From NCBI GenBank assembly GCA_038200305.1, contig JBBPYD010000066.1, forward strand, positions 1 through 64,000: 64,000 bases of DNA, read 5' to 3'. The stretch is from JANXXV01 sp038200305 (lineage in GTDB: Bacteria; Acidobacteriota; Terriglobia; Bryobacterales; Bryobacteraceae). Shown one piece after another: positions 49,969 through 58,457 of this stretch (position 1 is the stretch's first letter; each line of letters starts with the position of its first letter). Both the position numbers and the translations under genes were made by a program. The notes under the pieces are model-generated. The model did not search any database. It saw nothing but the letters and a program-made list of their open reading frames with translations, and was not told the origin of the DNA.

Positions 49969-50799
49969 ATGCCCTCCCGAAGACAATTCCTCTTATCCAC
50001 CGCAATAACATCCGCAGTTCCGGCCCTATCGCTGTTGCGTGCCCAATCGAAGCCGGACAGCAACCTCCGCCTAAGATTACGCAGCCGCGTGGAGGCATTC
50101 AAGGGCAGCGGGGTTTGGAATGAGGTCCACTTCGAGCAGACGTTTCCAAGCGCCGAAACCGCGGTGATTATCTGCGATATGTGGGATAACCACTGGTGCT
50201 CCGGAGCAGCGCAACGCGTTGCTGTGCTGGCCCCGAAGATCAACGCAACGGTAGAGTCTGTCCGCAAATGTGGTATTCGCATCATTCATGCGCCCTCGGA
50301 AACAATGGCGTTCTACAAGGATGCTCCGCAACGCCAGGCCATGTTGAAGCTGGAGAAAATAGCGCCGCCGCCCGGCATCGACCTCCCTTCCCCGCCGCTT
50401 CCTATTGACGATTCCACCGGCGGATGCGACACCACTGCCGACAAGTTTTTCAAAGCATGGACGCGCGAGATCGCCGCCATTTCTATCGCCGGTAATGACC
50501 TGATTTCCGATAATGGGCCGGAAGTCTACAGCTTGCTGAAGCGCGACGGGATCAAGAATCTGTTAGTGATGGGCGTGCATACGAACATGTGCGTCCTCAA
50601 TCGCACGTTCGCCATTAAGCAGATGACCCGCTGGGGAATTCGTTGCATTCTGGTCCGCGATCTCACAGATGCGATGTACAATCCCGATGACCGTCCGTTT
50701 GTATCTCATGAACAGGGCACACAGAAAGTGATTGAGCACATCGAGAAGTACTGGTGCCCAACCACCCTTAGCTCCGGCCTGATTGCAACGTCCGCTTAA
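49969..50799 (+). CDS. Exported isochorismatase-like cysteine hydrolase
   Basis: The 276-residue protein starts with a Tat-like signal (SRRQFLLSTAITSAVPALSLL). The isochorismatase fold shows VIICDMWDNHWC with the catalytic aspartate, and GVHTNMCVLNRTFAIKQM with the catalytic cysteine; a lysine would be expected in the middle. The family includes nicotinamidases and N-carbamoyl hydrolases. Export is unusual for nicotinamidase, so another amide substrate is more likely. The promoter of the downstream riboswitch overlaps its last codons. Confidence 0.83.
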   Translation: MPSRRQFLLSTAITSAVPALSLLRAQSKPDSNLRLRLRSRVEAFKGSGVWNEVHFEQTFPSAETAVIICDMWDNHWCSGAAQRVAVLAPKINATVESVRKCGIRIIHAPSETMAFYKDAPQRQAMLKLEKIAPPPGIDLPSPPLPIDDSTGGCDTTADKFFKAWTREIAAISIAGNDLISDNGPEVYSLLKRDGIKNLLVMGVHTNMCVLNRTFAIKQMTRWGIRCILVRDLTDAMYNPDDRPFVSHEQGTQKVIEHIEKYWCPTTLSSGLIATSA

Positions 50800-50810
50800 A
50801 CTGCTAAAAT
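50783..50810 (+). promoter_or_regulatory. Promoter driving the c-di-AMP riboswitch
   Basis: TTGCAA (50783-50788), a 16-base spacer and TAAAAT (50805-50810) would start transcription near 50817, exactly where the riboswitch begins. Confidence 0.55.
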
Positions 50811-50817
50811 TATAACT

Positions 50818-50937
50818 GCCGAACTCAGCCATTGAGGCGGGGGACCCAAGTTTTCGGGGCGCAGTTCACCATCAGGGTGGACGGGGTACTTTTAAGCCCT
50901 AGCCCGTCAGCTAACCTCGCAGGCGAATTTGAAAGGC
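50818..50937 (+). promoter_or_regulatory. Cyclic di-AMP riboswitch (ydaO-yuaA type)
   Basis: The region carries the signatures of the ydaO/yuaA class: GGCGGGGGACCCAAG (about 50837), a GGGG segment, and the highly conserved 3' part CCCGTCAGCTAACCTCG (50903-50919) followed by a GCAGGCG turn. In Gram-positive bacteria this element binds c-di-AMP and lowers expression of potassium and amino acid transporters. It lies 40-160 bases before a KimA-like transporter, the same arrangement as ydaO itself. How it acts here is not clear; no obvious terminator stem is seen, so translation control or a terminator read within the leader both remain possible. Confidence 0.9.
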
Positions 50938-50977
50938 GCTGCTTCGCTTCACGCGGACAGTGAAAGGAGAGTTTTGC

Positions 50978-53194
50978 TTGCTACCTGAAACCAGATCCGC
51001 CACGACCAAGGTCGTGGTCGCGAGTACGGTCATGCTGTCCTTCATTTCGTTCTGGAGGGCAAGCGCCATCGTCCTGAGTGACCTGGCGTCATCCGCTTTT
51101 TACGCTGGTGGGATTGCGGAGCACGCGATCGGCAACAGCGCGCCATGGTTTATTTTGGGCGTCATGCTGTTCAGCTTCGCGGTACGGTCCATCTATCTTG
51201 AAAGCAGCAGCATGTTTGTGCGCGGCGGTGTTTACGTGGTCGTCCGGGATGCGATGGGGCCATTTCTCGCCAGAATTTCCGTTTCCTCGCTCCTTTTCGA
51301 TTACATCCTTACCGGCCCCATCAGCAGTGTTACCGCCGGACAATATCTGGGACGCTTCATCAACGAATTAAGCGGGATGCTGCATTCCACGTTCCGGCTG
51401 AATCCAAACTACTTCGCCGCCTTCTTCGCTGTTCTTGTGACTATCTATTTCTGGTGGGCCAATATTAAGGGCCTGCACGAATCCAGCGGCAAGGCGCTGA
51501 GGATCATGCAGATCACAACGGTGATGGTGGTTGCGTTCCTGATCTGGTGTCCATTGACCATCTTGCTGCGTGGCGCCGCTCAAATTCCGCCCGCGCCTAT
51601 CCCCTCGAACCTGCACTTCAACGCCGAGAGCCTCGGCTGGTTCCAGGGGACCATATTCCCGACGATTTCGGCAATCGCTATTGTCATCGCGTTTGGACAC
51701 TCGCTGCTTTCCATGAGCGGCTTTGAGACACTGGCGCAGGTCTATCGCGAAATCGCTTCGCCGAAGCTGAAGAACCTACGGATCACCGGAAACATCGTCT
51801 GCATCTACGCGGTGGTTTGCACCGGGGTAATCACGCTGTTTGCTGGAATGATAATTCCGGACGCCATCCGCAAGGAGTACGTGGACAACCTTCTCGGTGG
51901 CCTTGCCATGCACTTAATCGGGCCTCCACTGCTGCGCATGCTGTTCCACGTCTTCGTCGTCGTGGTCGGTGTTTTGATCCTCTCCGGCGCTGTGAACACT
52001 TCGATTATCGGTGCCAACGGCGTGATGAATCGGGTGGCCGAAGATGGTGTGCTGGTGGACTGGTTCCGCAAGCCGCACAGGCGGTTCGGCACCACTTTCC
52101 GTATTATCAACCTGATCGCGATTCTGCAGGTATTTACGGTCGCGCTGAGCAGGGGCGATGTTTATCTGCTTGGGGAAGCGTACGCCTTCGGCGTGGTGTG
52201 GAGCTTCTTCCTAAAGGCGCTCGGTGTTCTGGTGCTGCGATTCCACCGCAAAGATCAGGAGTACAAGGTCCCGGGGAACATCACCATCTGGGGCCGCGAA
52301 TGGCCGATTGGCTTGGCCCTAACTACTGCCGTGCTTTTCCTAGTCGCGATCGGCAATCTGTTTTCAAAACGAATCGCTACCATCTACGGCGTCGGTTTCA
52401 CCATCCTGCTCTTTGCCGTGTTCACCATTTCCGAGCACATCAACGCCAAAAAGAACAAGAACAAAAAGGGCGGAATGGAGGAATTCAATCTCGACATCCG
52501 GTCCGATATCAGCAGCGATTCCGTCACGGCGCGCGAAGGTTGCATCCTGGTGGCGGTCCGCGATAGCCGCCGGCTGGGTCATCTGATCAACGTCCTGGAG
52601 AAGACGAACCTGAGGCGGCACGACATTGTTGTGATGACGGTGCGGCAGGTCAGCACCGGAGCCGGCGAATACGAGCTCGCTGACAACCAGCTCTTCACAG
52701 ATTACGAAAGGGAGCTCTTCACGCGAGTGGTTTCGGTAGCCGAAAAGGAAGGCAAGCGAGTGGATCTGCTGGTGGTTCCGGGCGTAGACATATTTGAAGC
52801 GATGGTGCAGACCGCGGCGCGGCTGATGGCGTCACGCCTGGTCACGGGCGTTTCGGAAACCATGAATCAGGAAGAGCTTGCCCGCCGAATCGGTCTGGCG
52901 TGGGAGGCGTTGCCGGAGCCCCGTCATGCCTTTTCACTCGAAGCGATTCCACCTGGCGGGCGTAAATCGATTTACGTCAACCTGGGGCCGCACCCGCCGC
53001 GGCTCTGGCCGGAAGATCTGGCCCGCCTGCATGAACTGTGGCTGCATCTTTCCGGGGATGGCTTCGGATCACGGCTGCATCATCGGGATGTGGTGGGGGT
53101 CGCCCTGCGGCGAATGGAAGAAGAACTCAGCGGGGAAAACCGCGATCGGGTGCTTTCGGCAATCGACCGGGAACTGGAAGAACACAATACCTGA
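50978..53194 (+). CDS. KimA-like APC transporter with cytoplasmic Usp-like domain
   Basis: The protein is about 738 residues from TTG 50978, which has AAAGGAGA seven bases upstream; a GTG at 50960 would put that ribosome site inside the gene. About 12 membrane helices with an APC plan (VMLSFISFWRASAIVLSDLASSAFYAGGI) occupy residues 10-500; a soluble tail of about 230 residues follows with ILVAVRDSRRLGHLINVLEKTN, a universal-stress-like fold. KimA of Bacillus, a potassium importer, has the same two-part build and the same riboswitch. Potassium or an amino acid is the likely cargo. Confidence 0.88.
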   Translation: MLPETRSATTKVVVASTVMLSFISFWRASAIVLSDLASSAFYAGGIAEHAIGNSAPWFILGVMLFSFAVRSIYLESSSMFVRGGVYVVVRDAMGPFLARISVSSLLFDYILTGPISSVTAGQYLGRFINELSGMLHSTFRLNPNYFAAFFAVLVTIYFWWANIKGLHESSGKALRIMQITTVMVVAFLIWCPLTILLRGAAQIPPAPIPSNLHFNAESLGWFQGTIFPTISAIAIVIAFGHSLLSMSGFETLAQVYREIASPKLKNLRITGNIVCIYAVVCTGVITLFAGMIIPDAIRKEYVDNLLGGLAMHLIGPPLLRMLFHVFVVVVGVLILSGAVNTSIIGANGVMNRVAEDGVLVDWFRKPHRRFGTTFRIINLIAILQVFTVALSRGDVYLLGEAYAFGVVWSFFLKALGVLVLRFHRKDQEYKVPGNITIWGREWPIGLALTTAVLFLVAIGNLFSKRIATIYGVGFTILLFAVFTISEHINAKKNKNKKGGMEEFNLDIRSDISSDSVTAREGCILVAVRDSRRLGHLINVLEKTNLRRHDIVVMTVRQVSTGAGEYELADNQLFTDYERELFTRVVSVAEKEGKRVDLLVVPGVDIFEAMVQTAARLMASRLVTGVSETMNQEELARRIGLAWEALPEPRHAFSLEAIPPGGRKSIYVNLGPHPPRLWPEDLARLHELWLHLSGDGFGSRLHHRDVVGVALRRMEEELSGENRDRVLSAIDRELEEHNT

Positions 53195-53220
53195 ACCTGG
53201 ACCGATGGACTTAACAGATC

Positions 53221-54135
53221 TTAAGTCGCTTCGTCAGGGCGGGCGTAGTAGTAGGAATGATAATAAGTGTACTTGCTGTAGAGTTCGCCGCGCCGTGCAC
53301 CGTTTACCACGATGCCGAGCACATTGTTTTCGCACAACGACTGCATGGCGCGTGTGACCGAATCGATAGTCGTTGTTCCCACCCGGACAACTAGCACGGT
53401 TCCGCTGCACATGGTCGATAACAGATTTGCGTCGGCGGCAAACAGCAGCGGAGGCGAATCCAGAATAGTCCACTTAAACACATTCGACAGATTATCCAGC
53501 AGCGTTTTCACTTCCCGGAGGTTCAACAGTTCCAGAGGATTGATGACCGCCTCGCCCGCTGGCATCACGTAAAGCCCAGTACCGCCGATCTTGCGGATGG
53601 CGTCTTCCAGCTTGCACTTGCCCAAAAGATAGTCGGTCATTCCAGGCGTGCGGTCCAATTGAAACAAACTGTGCGCGATGGGCCTCCGGAAATCGCAGTC
53701 GATCAGTAGAGTCGGATTGTTCGCCAACTGAGCCTCAGCCAACGCGAGGTTTACCGCCGCAAATGACTTGCCTTCAGCCGGGGATGGACTCGTTACAACC
53801 AGCGTGCTGATCGGCTGCAGGGTCTGCAGGTGGTTTAGCCGCGTTCGCAGAGTGCGGAACTCTTCTGAAGGAGCTTCATGCGGCTTCGACATGTCGATCA
53901 GGTGCGAGTCCACTGACGGAGTAAATGGCACTTCTTTGATCCGGTTCAGGAGATCTCCCGGAAAACCGAGATCATCCAGTACGGCCCTTGCCGTGACGGT
54001 CTCAATGGCGGCTGCCGTCCCATTATGGTTAGAACCTGTAACGGGCGTTCCATTGGAAGCGGCCTCAGCCATATCTTCCGTTGCCGCTGAAACCTGCTGC
54101 TCGGCGCGCCGCAATGCATCGTGAACTCGACTCAT
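53221..54135 (-). CDS. CpsD/CapB-type bacterial tyrosine kinase
   Basis: From ATG 54135 the product is 304 residues. An N-terminal part of about 90 residues with DALRRAEQQ is followed by the BY-kinase P-loop region VVTSPSPAEGKSFAAVNLA (about 114-132), the A' motif LLIDCDFRRP and ILDSPPLL (motif B). The C-terminus is a tyrosine cluster (YSKYTYYHSYYYARP) for autophosphorylation. It works with the Wzz-like partner upstream to control polymer length and export. A longer reading to 54249 would overlap the Wzz gene and is not supported. Confidence 0.92.
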   Translation of the reverse strand: MSRVHDALRRAEQQVSAATEDMAEAASNGTPVTGSNHNGTAAAIETVTARAVLDDLGFPGDLLNRIKEVPFTPSVDSHLIDMSKPHEAPSEEFRTLRTRLNHLQTLQPISTLVVTSPSPAEGKSFAAVNLALAEAQLANNPTLLIDCDFRRPIAHSLFQLDRTPGMTDYLLGKCKLEDAIRKIGGTGLYVMPAGEAVINPLELLNLREVKTLLDNLSNVFKWTILDSPPLLFAADANLLSTMCSGTVLVVRVGTTTIDSVTRAMQSLCENNVLGIVVNGARRGELYSKYTYYHSYYYARPDEAT

Positions 54136-54164
54136 AGATTCTCCAGACTGCGTTGTACCCGCGC

Positions 54165-55832
54165 CTATACCCGGGTAGTGTAGTAATAAAAAATAGATCC
54201 AGTCATGATGACGATCCCCACCAGACACGCCGTCGACCACGCCAGCCACGCCAGCCTCTTCCGGCGGCGGACTACCAGGTCGTTCTCAAGAAGCGGAACG
54301 CTTCCCAAAATCGTAAGCTGTGTGTAAGCACGCACGTCCTTCAGATTTTTCAGCGAAGCATCCTTGGCCTCGCGGGCGCCGGCAAAGCAGAGTCCAAGAA
54401 TCAATCCCACCCCAGTACCAATTGCAATCCACGTCGGCCGTTTCGGCTCGGTGGGGCTCTGCGGCAGCGAGGCAGGGTCCAGCACTTCCAGAGTTTCTCC
54501 CTGTTGCCGTTTTTCCAGTTCCTCGGCAATTGCCGATTGCGAGCGATTTTTGTTTAACGTCTCATAATTAACCCTCGCTACCTCACGGTCGCGGACCACT
54601 TCCGCGTATTGCTGCTCGCCAACCGGCTCAGATTCAATCCGGGCCCTCATCGTCTTCACGTTCTGCTCCGCGTCGTGCATCTCCCTCACGTAATTTTCAG
54701 ACTGTATATCGGCCAGTTTGATTTGAGCTTCCAGACGTTCGATGATCGCGTTTACCGCTTGCGAGTTCCGCGCGTACTCGGGATCGTAACGCGGTACTTC
54801 CTTTACCGGGTTCGCCGCTTCCGTCTTCTTGGCTTCCTGGTCTTCCTTCTGAAGTTGAACCCGTATCTTCTTCAGGGTTGCCACCTGGGTCTCCATTCGC
54901 CGAACATCCGGATACGTATCCTTGTAGTGTTCCTTCAAATTAAGCAGGATCTGCTCGGCCTGATAGATATTCGCCTCATTTTGCGCCAGCTTTTCGTTCT
55001 TGGCTTGCACCGCCACCTGATCGGGCCTGGGCTTTAGGGATTCCAGTCCCGCCTTGGTGGTGCGCAATTCGGTCTCAAGCAACATCTTGTCCTGGCTCAA
55101 GCGGCTGATATTGGCGTTGATGTTCGAAATTCGCGCTTCGGCGGCATTCAACAGGATCTGATTGTTCTGCATTTGATCTGGAAGCCGGCCATTATTCGCC
55201 GTCCTGAACTTGGCCAAACGGTCCTCAATGGTCTCCAGTTCCTTCTTCGCGCCTTCAGACTGGTCTTTCAGAAACTGCGTCGTCAAAACTGAGGTCGTGG
55301 CCCGATCGCGCGTGTTCTCCGACATAAAACGGCTCACCAGATCCGCGGTCACCTTCTGCGCGAGGATCCGGTTGTCATAGGAGAAAGTGATCGAAAATGC
55401 CGTTACGCCGCGGTTGGCAGCCGTCACGTTGGTGACGTTGCTTATATGGACATTGCTCTTCATTTCCTCCACCAGGTCTTCCGTGGGTTTACGCTGCCGG
55501 TCGCGAGGATAGAGATTGAAGTTGTTGATGATATTGGTCAAAACGCCGCGGCTCAGAATGGTCTGCGCCATGGAGGTGATCCGCTGCGACATCTCCATAT
55601 TCACGTTCGCGTGGACATAAGCATCCGGCACCTGCGGCGGAACCACGCGGATGATGGCCTGCGACACGAAGGTGTCTGGCCAGAGGAATGCCACTACAAC
55701 GGCAAGCACCAGGGAACAGAATGCCGGCCCCAGAATCCAGGCCTTGTGCCGCCGGACAATGTCGATATAATCTTCGATATCCAGTGGCCTCCTCGAAGTA
55801 CTTCCATATGATTCGGTATTCGTAGGCTGCAT
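54165..55832 (-). CDS. Wzz/GumC-type polysaccharide co-polymerase
   Basis: The 555-residue inner-membrane protein has helices at about 33-53 (AWILGPAFCSLVLAVVVAFLW) and near the C-terminus (TWIAIGTGVGLILGLCFAGA and LAWSTACLVGIVIMTGSIFYYY), bracketing a large periplasmic region with long coiled coils (EAKKTEAANP, EQNVKTMRARI) as in Wzz/GumC/EpsF. The proline-rich motif before the last part (LPQSPTEPKRPTWIAIG) is typical. It determines polymer length with the tyrosine kinase. It is 30 bases upstream of the kinase gene and about 40 bases downstream of the Wza-like gene, so the three form an operon. Confidence 0.92.
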   Translation of the reverse strand: MQPTNTESYGSTSRRPLDIEDYIDIVRRHKAWILGPAFCSLVLAVVVAFLWPDTFVSQAIIRVVPPQVPDAYVHANVNMEMSQRITSMAQTILSRGVLTNIINNFNLYPRDRQRKPTEDLVEEMKSNVHISNVTNVTAANRGVTAFSITFSYDNRILAQKVTADLVSRFMSENTRDRATTSVLTTQFLKDQSEGAKKELETIEDRLAKFRTANNGRLPDQMQNNQILLNAAEARISNINANISRLSQDKMLLETELRTTKAGLESLKPRPDQVAVQAKNEKLAQNEANIYQAEQILLNLKEHYKDTYPDVRRMETQVATLKKIRVQLQKEDQEAKKTEAANPVKEVPRYDPEYARNSQAVNAIIERLEAQIKLADIQSENYVREMHDAEQNVKTMRARIESEPVGEQQYAEVVRDREVARVNYETLNKNRSQSAIAEELEKRQQGETLEVLDPASLPQSPTEPKRPTWIAIGTGVGLILGLCFAGAREAKDASLKNLKDVRAYTQLTILGSVPLLENDLVVRRRKRLAWLAWSTACLVGIVIMTGSIFYYYTTRV

Positions 55833-55875
55833 ATTTCTTACTCTCTTCTACCCTCTTGACGCACGGAGTCTCCCA

Positions 55876-56538
55876 TTACGGAACGATGATATAGTCCCCA
55901 TTCTGCACCAGGATGTTCTGCCCCAAGTTCTTCCCTTTGATTACTTCTTTGTAGTTGAAATTGATCCGTTCCGTACCCCGAAGAATTTTTATCTTGTTCG
56001 GTTTAGCGAATTCGCGGAATCCCCCGGCGTTGGTTAGCGCTTCCAAAATTGTGACCGGGACAACCAGTGGAAAAATCCCAGACCGATTTACCTCGCCCGT
56101 TATGTAATAGCGCTTACTTTGGACAGACTGCAGGGACACCATCACTTCCGGTTCTCGAATCTGAGTTTTGAGCGCCTCGGTTACCTTGGCAGCCAGCTCG
56201 ATAGGTGTCAAACCACTCGCCAGAACATCGCCGATGACCGGCAGCGTAAACTTACCGTCCGGCCTCACTTGTACCGAGCCCGTGAACTCTGGCTCTTTCC
56301 ACACCCGAATGTACAAAACGTCTTCGGGACCAATTCTGTATGCATTTGGATCCACAGGCGCCGAAAGCCCCGTCGGTTCAGCCGCCGCACCCGCCGCGAC
56401 CTTTGAATCCTTATCGGCAAGATTCGGCTTCGTGGCCGGGCCTAACTCAAGCGGAGGGTCCTTCTTGGTGTCCTGCGCCCAAAGACCCAGCGCACTCATC
56501 AACACCAGAATTGCAATTCGTTTATTAACTACGCGCAT
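55876..56538 (-). CDS. Wza-type polysaccharide export protein
   Basis: The 220-residue protein has a signal peptide (AILVLMSALGLWAQ), the polysaccharide export domain (YRIGPEDVLYIRVWKEPEFTGSVQVRPDGKFTLPVIGDVLASGLTPIEL) and one SLBB domain (YYITGEVNRSGIFPLVVPVTILEALTNAGGF), ending NILVQNGDYIIVP. There is no N-terminal lipobox cysteine, so it differs from E. coli Wza. It is the likely outer-membrane/periplasm channel component of the export operon. Ribosome site AGGAG lies six bases before the ATG. Confidence 0.92.
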   Translation of the reverse strand: MRVVNKRIAILVLMSALGLWAQDTKKDPPLELGPATKPNLADKDSKVAAGAAAEPTGLSAPVDPNAYRIGPEDVLYIRVWKEPEFTGSVQVRPDGKFTLPVIGDVLASGLTPIELAAKVTEALKTQIREPEVMVSLQSVQSKRYYITGEVNRSGIFPLVVPVTILEALTNAGGFREFAKPNKIKILRGTERINFNYKEVIKGKNLGQNILVQNGDYIIVP

Positions 56539-56672
56539 CGCTACTCCTGTAACTTAGGTCCGCAACATTTCTCAGGCCAAATGATTGCTAACCATTGTAC
56601 CGCACTCATTCTTATACCAAATGGATTCCACCAACACTGGAAAGTTACCTGCGGCTCCATTAAGATCTATAA

Positions 56673-57083
56673 GTGAACTACTTCCTGGCAAAGTCCGAGC
56701 CCGGCGTCTATTCCATCTCCGATCTGGAACGCGATAACACCACCACATGGGATGGAATTAAAAATCCTCAGGCCCTGCAAGCAATCCGTGCCATGCGCCC
56801 AAACGACCGGGTCTTCATTTATCACAGCGGCGGAGAGTCCGCGATTGTAGGATTAGCCGAGGTGACCGGAGATCCCCGTACCGATCCCAAAAATCCGAAA
56901 TCGGCAGTAGTGGAGCTCAAATTCCTGAGTAAGATCGAGCCTCCTACCTTACTATCGGATGTTAAGACATGTGGCCTGTTTAACGACTGGGCTCTGGTAC
57001 GCCAAAGCCGGCTTTCTACCATGCAGGCGCCACAATCATTCGCCGTCTGGATGCGTAAGCGATACCCAAAGCTCAAGATTTGA
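56673..57083 (+). CDS. EVE-domain protein
   Basis: The 136-residue protein is a complete EVE/PUA-like domain: NYFLAKSEPGVYSISDLERD, TTWDGIKNPQALQAIRAMRPNDRVFIYHSGG and LRQSRLSTM-like RQSRLSTMQAP. EVE proteins bind modified bases in RNA or DNA. The GTG at 56673 is the start; VNYFLAKSEP matches the family start. It stands alone and is convergent with maf. Confidence 0.92.
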   Translation: MNYFLAKSEPGVYSISDLERDNTTTWDGIKNPQALQAIRAMRPNDRVFIYHSGGESAIVGLAEVTGDPRTDPKNPKSAVVELKFLSKIEPPTLLSDVKTCGLFNDWALVRQSRLSTMQAPQSFAVWMRKRYPKLKI

Positions 57084-57113
57084 GATTCCCCCAATAACTA
57101 AGTCCTCCCGCGG

Positions 57114-57151
57114 AGTTCACCGTTTACTTTGGCAGAAGTTCACCGTGAACT
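57114..57151. repeat. Short direct repeat containing a palindrome
   Basis: AGTTCACCGT occurs at 57114-57123 and 57137-57146; the second copy is part of the palindrome AGTTCACCGTGAACT (57137-57151). It lies between the convergent EVE and maf genes and is not followed by a U-run. Confidence 0.45.
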
Positions 57152-57178
57152 CTAATATCGGCAGATTTCGGCGCGGCA

Positions 57179-57739
57179 TTAAGGTTGATTCCGCCAGATC
57201 TCCTTCAGGTGCCGGTACACCAGCGAAACCGGTAGACCCACCACGTTGAAATAGCACCCTTCAATGTGCCCGATAAATTTCGACGCCAAGCCTTGTATCG
57301 CGTATGCGCCAGCCTTGTCCATCGGCTCCCCGCTATGCGCGTAAATCTCGATCTCCTCCTCTGTCAGAGGCACGAATCGCACCAACGTCTCGGCGGAGTC
57401 GCATACCAGTCCGGCCTCATAACGGAGGCAAATACCGGTGATCACCCGGTGCTGCTGCCCCGAAAGCATCTGCAGCATCCGGATCGCGTCCTCAACATCC
57501 AACGGCTTTTCCAGAACCTCCTCACCGAGGACTACTACCGTATCGGCAGCAAGGACCACTTCCCCCGAATTGCAACGGACCGCTTCCACTTTCGCACGGG
57601 CGAGCCGGCGCACATACGCAACCGGGTTTTCGCCGGGAAGCCGCTCCTCCGGCACCCCCGAAACCCGAACGGTTACTTCGATCCCGGCCCGCTCCAGAAT
57701 TTCTCTCCGGCGAGGCGACTGCGACGCAAGCACCAGCAT
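57179..57739 (-). CDS. maf: Maf-family nucleotide pyrophosphatase
   Basis: The 186-residue protein starts MLVLASQSPRRREILERAG, the diagnostic Maf P-loop-like motif, with ARAKVEAVRC, VLAADTVVVLGEEVLEKP (the catalytic aspartate) and DKAGAYAIQGLASKFIGHIEGCYFNVVGLP. Maf enzymes hydrolyse dTTP, UTP or modified nucleotides and are linked to septum formation when overproduced. The ATG at 57739 is the start. It is divergent from the candidate RNA and the gatCA transcript. Confidence 0.95.
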   Translation of the reverse strand: MLVLASQSPRRREILERAGIEVTVRVSGVPEERLPGENPVAYVRRLARAKVEAVRCNSGEVVLAADTVVVLGEEVLEKPLDVEDAIRMLQMLSGQQHRVITGICLRYEAGLVCDSAETLVRFVPLTEEEIEIYAHSGEPMDKAGAYAIQGLASKFIGHIEGCYFNVVGLPVSLVYRHLKEIWRNQP

Positions 57740-57782
57740 TCCCGCATGCTAGCGCAACGGGGAGGCCGTCCGCGTCTCTAGT

Positions 57783-57794
57783 GGGTGCTACACT
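57783..57794 (+). promoter_or_regulatory. Extended -10 promoter-like 12-mer, copy 1
   Basis: GGGTGCTACACT holds an extended -10 (TGC-TACACT). It stands about six bases before the structured RNA region and recurs exactly at 58028. Confidence 0.5.
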
Positions 57795-57800
57795 CAGGCC

Positions 57801-57970
57801 GGCATTGCGGAAGCTGCCTGGTGGAACCCACTTTCACCAAGGAAATTATACTTACCGAGCACGACTGCCGCCCCATGCTCTTCGGGACCGCGCCCTGACG
57901 ATTGCGGCTCTGTATCGCCGGGTGTTTCTGAACCGCGCGTAAGCGAGTCGGCGGGCGGCTTCCAATGCGC
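57801..57970 (+). ncRNA. Candidate structured non-coding RNA (6S-like in layout)
   Basis: The 319-base gap between maf and the DUF721 gene contains no plausible gene but has structure. GGAAGCTGCC (57809-57818) pairs with GGCGGCTTCC (57954-57963) over ten bases with one G-U, and GCATT (57802-57806) with AATGC (57964-57968) continues it across a two-base bulge. The interior holds A/T-rich AAGGAAATTATACTTACC and a CGC-GTAA-GCG tetraloop hairpin near 57937. A promoter-like motif lies just upstream and a 14-base palindrome just downstream. A long closing stem with internal loops and a length of about 170 fits 6S RNA, but I cannot assign the family with confidence. Confidence 0.45.
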
Positions 57971-57972
57971 GT

Positions 57973-57986
57973 TCAAAAGCTTTTGA
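57973..57986. terminator. Palindrome at the end of the RNA candidate
   Basis: TCAAAAGCTTTTGA is a perfect 14-base palindrome directly after the closing stem, with T4; it could help end transcription. Confidence 0.35.
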
Positions 57987-58027
57987 CAAACATCCCTTAC
58001 CCGAAATAGCTCTGATGCACATCCCGC

Positions 58028-58039
58028 GGGTGCTACACT
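58028..58039 (+). promoter_or_regulatory. Extended -10 promoter-like 12-mer, copy 2
   Basis: GGGTGCTACACT repeats the motif at 57783 exactly and would start transcription near 58046, 13 bases before the ATG at 58059. It is the probable promoter of the DUF721-gatC-gatA operon. Confidence 0.5.
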
Positions 58040-58058
58040 GTGGTTTCCTCCAAACAGT

Positions 58059-58457
58059 ATGGAACGCGCGGGCCGGGTCTTGGGAAAATTGAAGTTGACA
58101 ACGGATGAGCATCTGGCTCAGTCCGCCTGGCCACAAGCTGTAGGCAAGCGGATCGCATGCCATACGGGTGCCATCTCGCTTGTGCGTACGCGCCTGGTCG
58201 TTGAAGTGGAAGATGCCATCTGGCAGCGGCAGCTCTTCGGACTTCGAGGGCAAATCCTGGCGCGCCTCGAACAGGTCCTCGGGCGGCAGGTCGTCCAGGA
58301 ACTCGAATTTCGCATCGCCATACCGCGCCGCGCGCCACAACGCGAAGAAGGTCCCAAGCCGGTTCCCGTCCCAGGAACAGCCGATGAAGCCGACGGTATT
58401 CGCGATCCGGCGCTTCGCAATCTCTATAAAGCCGCCAGAAAAAAGGCCATCGCTTGA
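58059..58457 (+). CDS. DUF721 (DciA-like) protein
   Basis: The 132-residue protein is a DUF721 domain: VLGKLKLTTDEHLAQSAWPQAVGKRIACHTGAISLVRTRLVVEVEDAIWQRQL, with the W-x2-AVG motif and the hydrophobic strand after it. DUF721 includes DciA, the ancestral helicase loader of bacteria lacking DnaC/DnaI; this copy is about the right length but has no clear DnaB-binding tail. It is first in the operon with gatC and gatA, overlapping gatC by four bases. Confidence 0.85.
   Translation: MERAGRVLGKLKLTTDEHLAQSAWPQAVGKRIACHTGAISLVRTRLVVEVEDAIWQRQLFGLRGQILARLEQVLGRQVVQELEFRIAIPRRAPQREEGPKPVPVPGTADEADGIRDPALRNLYKAARKKAIA

Noticed and set aside
57794..57976. 60-residue minus-strand coding sequence in the maf-DUF721 gap
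   Set aside because: It has no ribosome site or homologous sense and covers the region better explained as a structured RNA on the plus strand.
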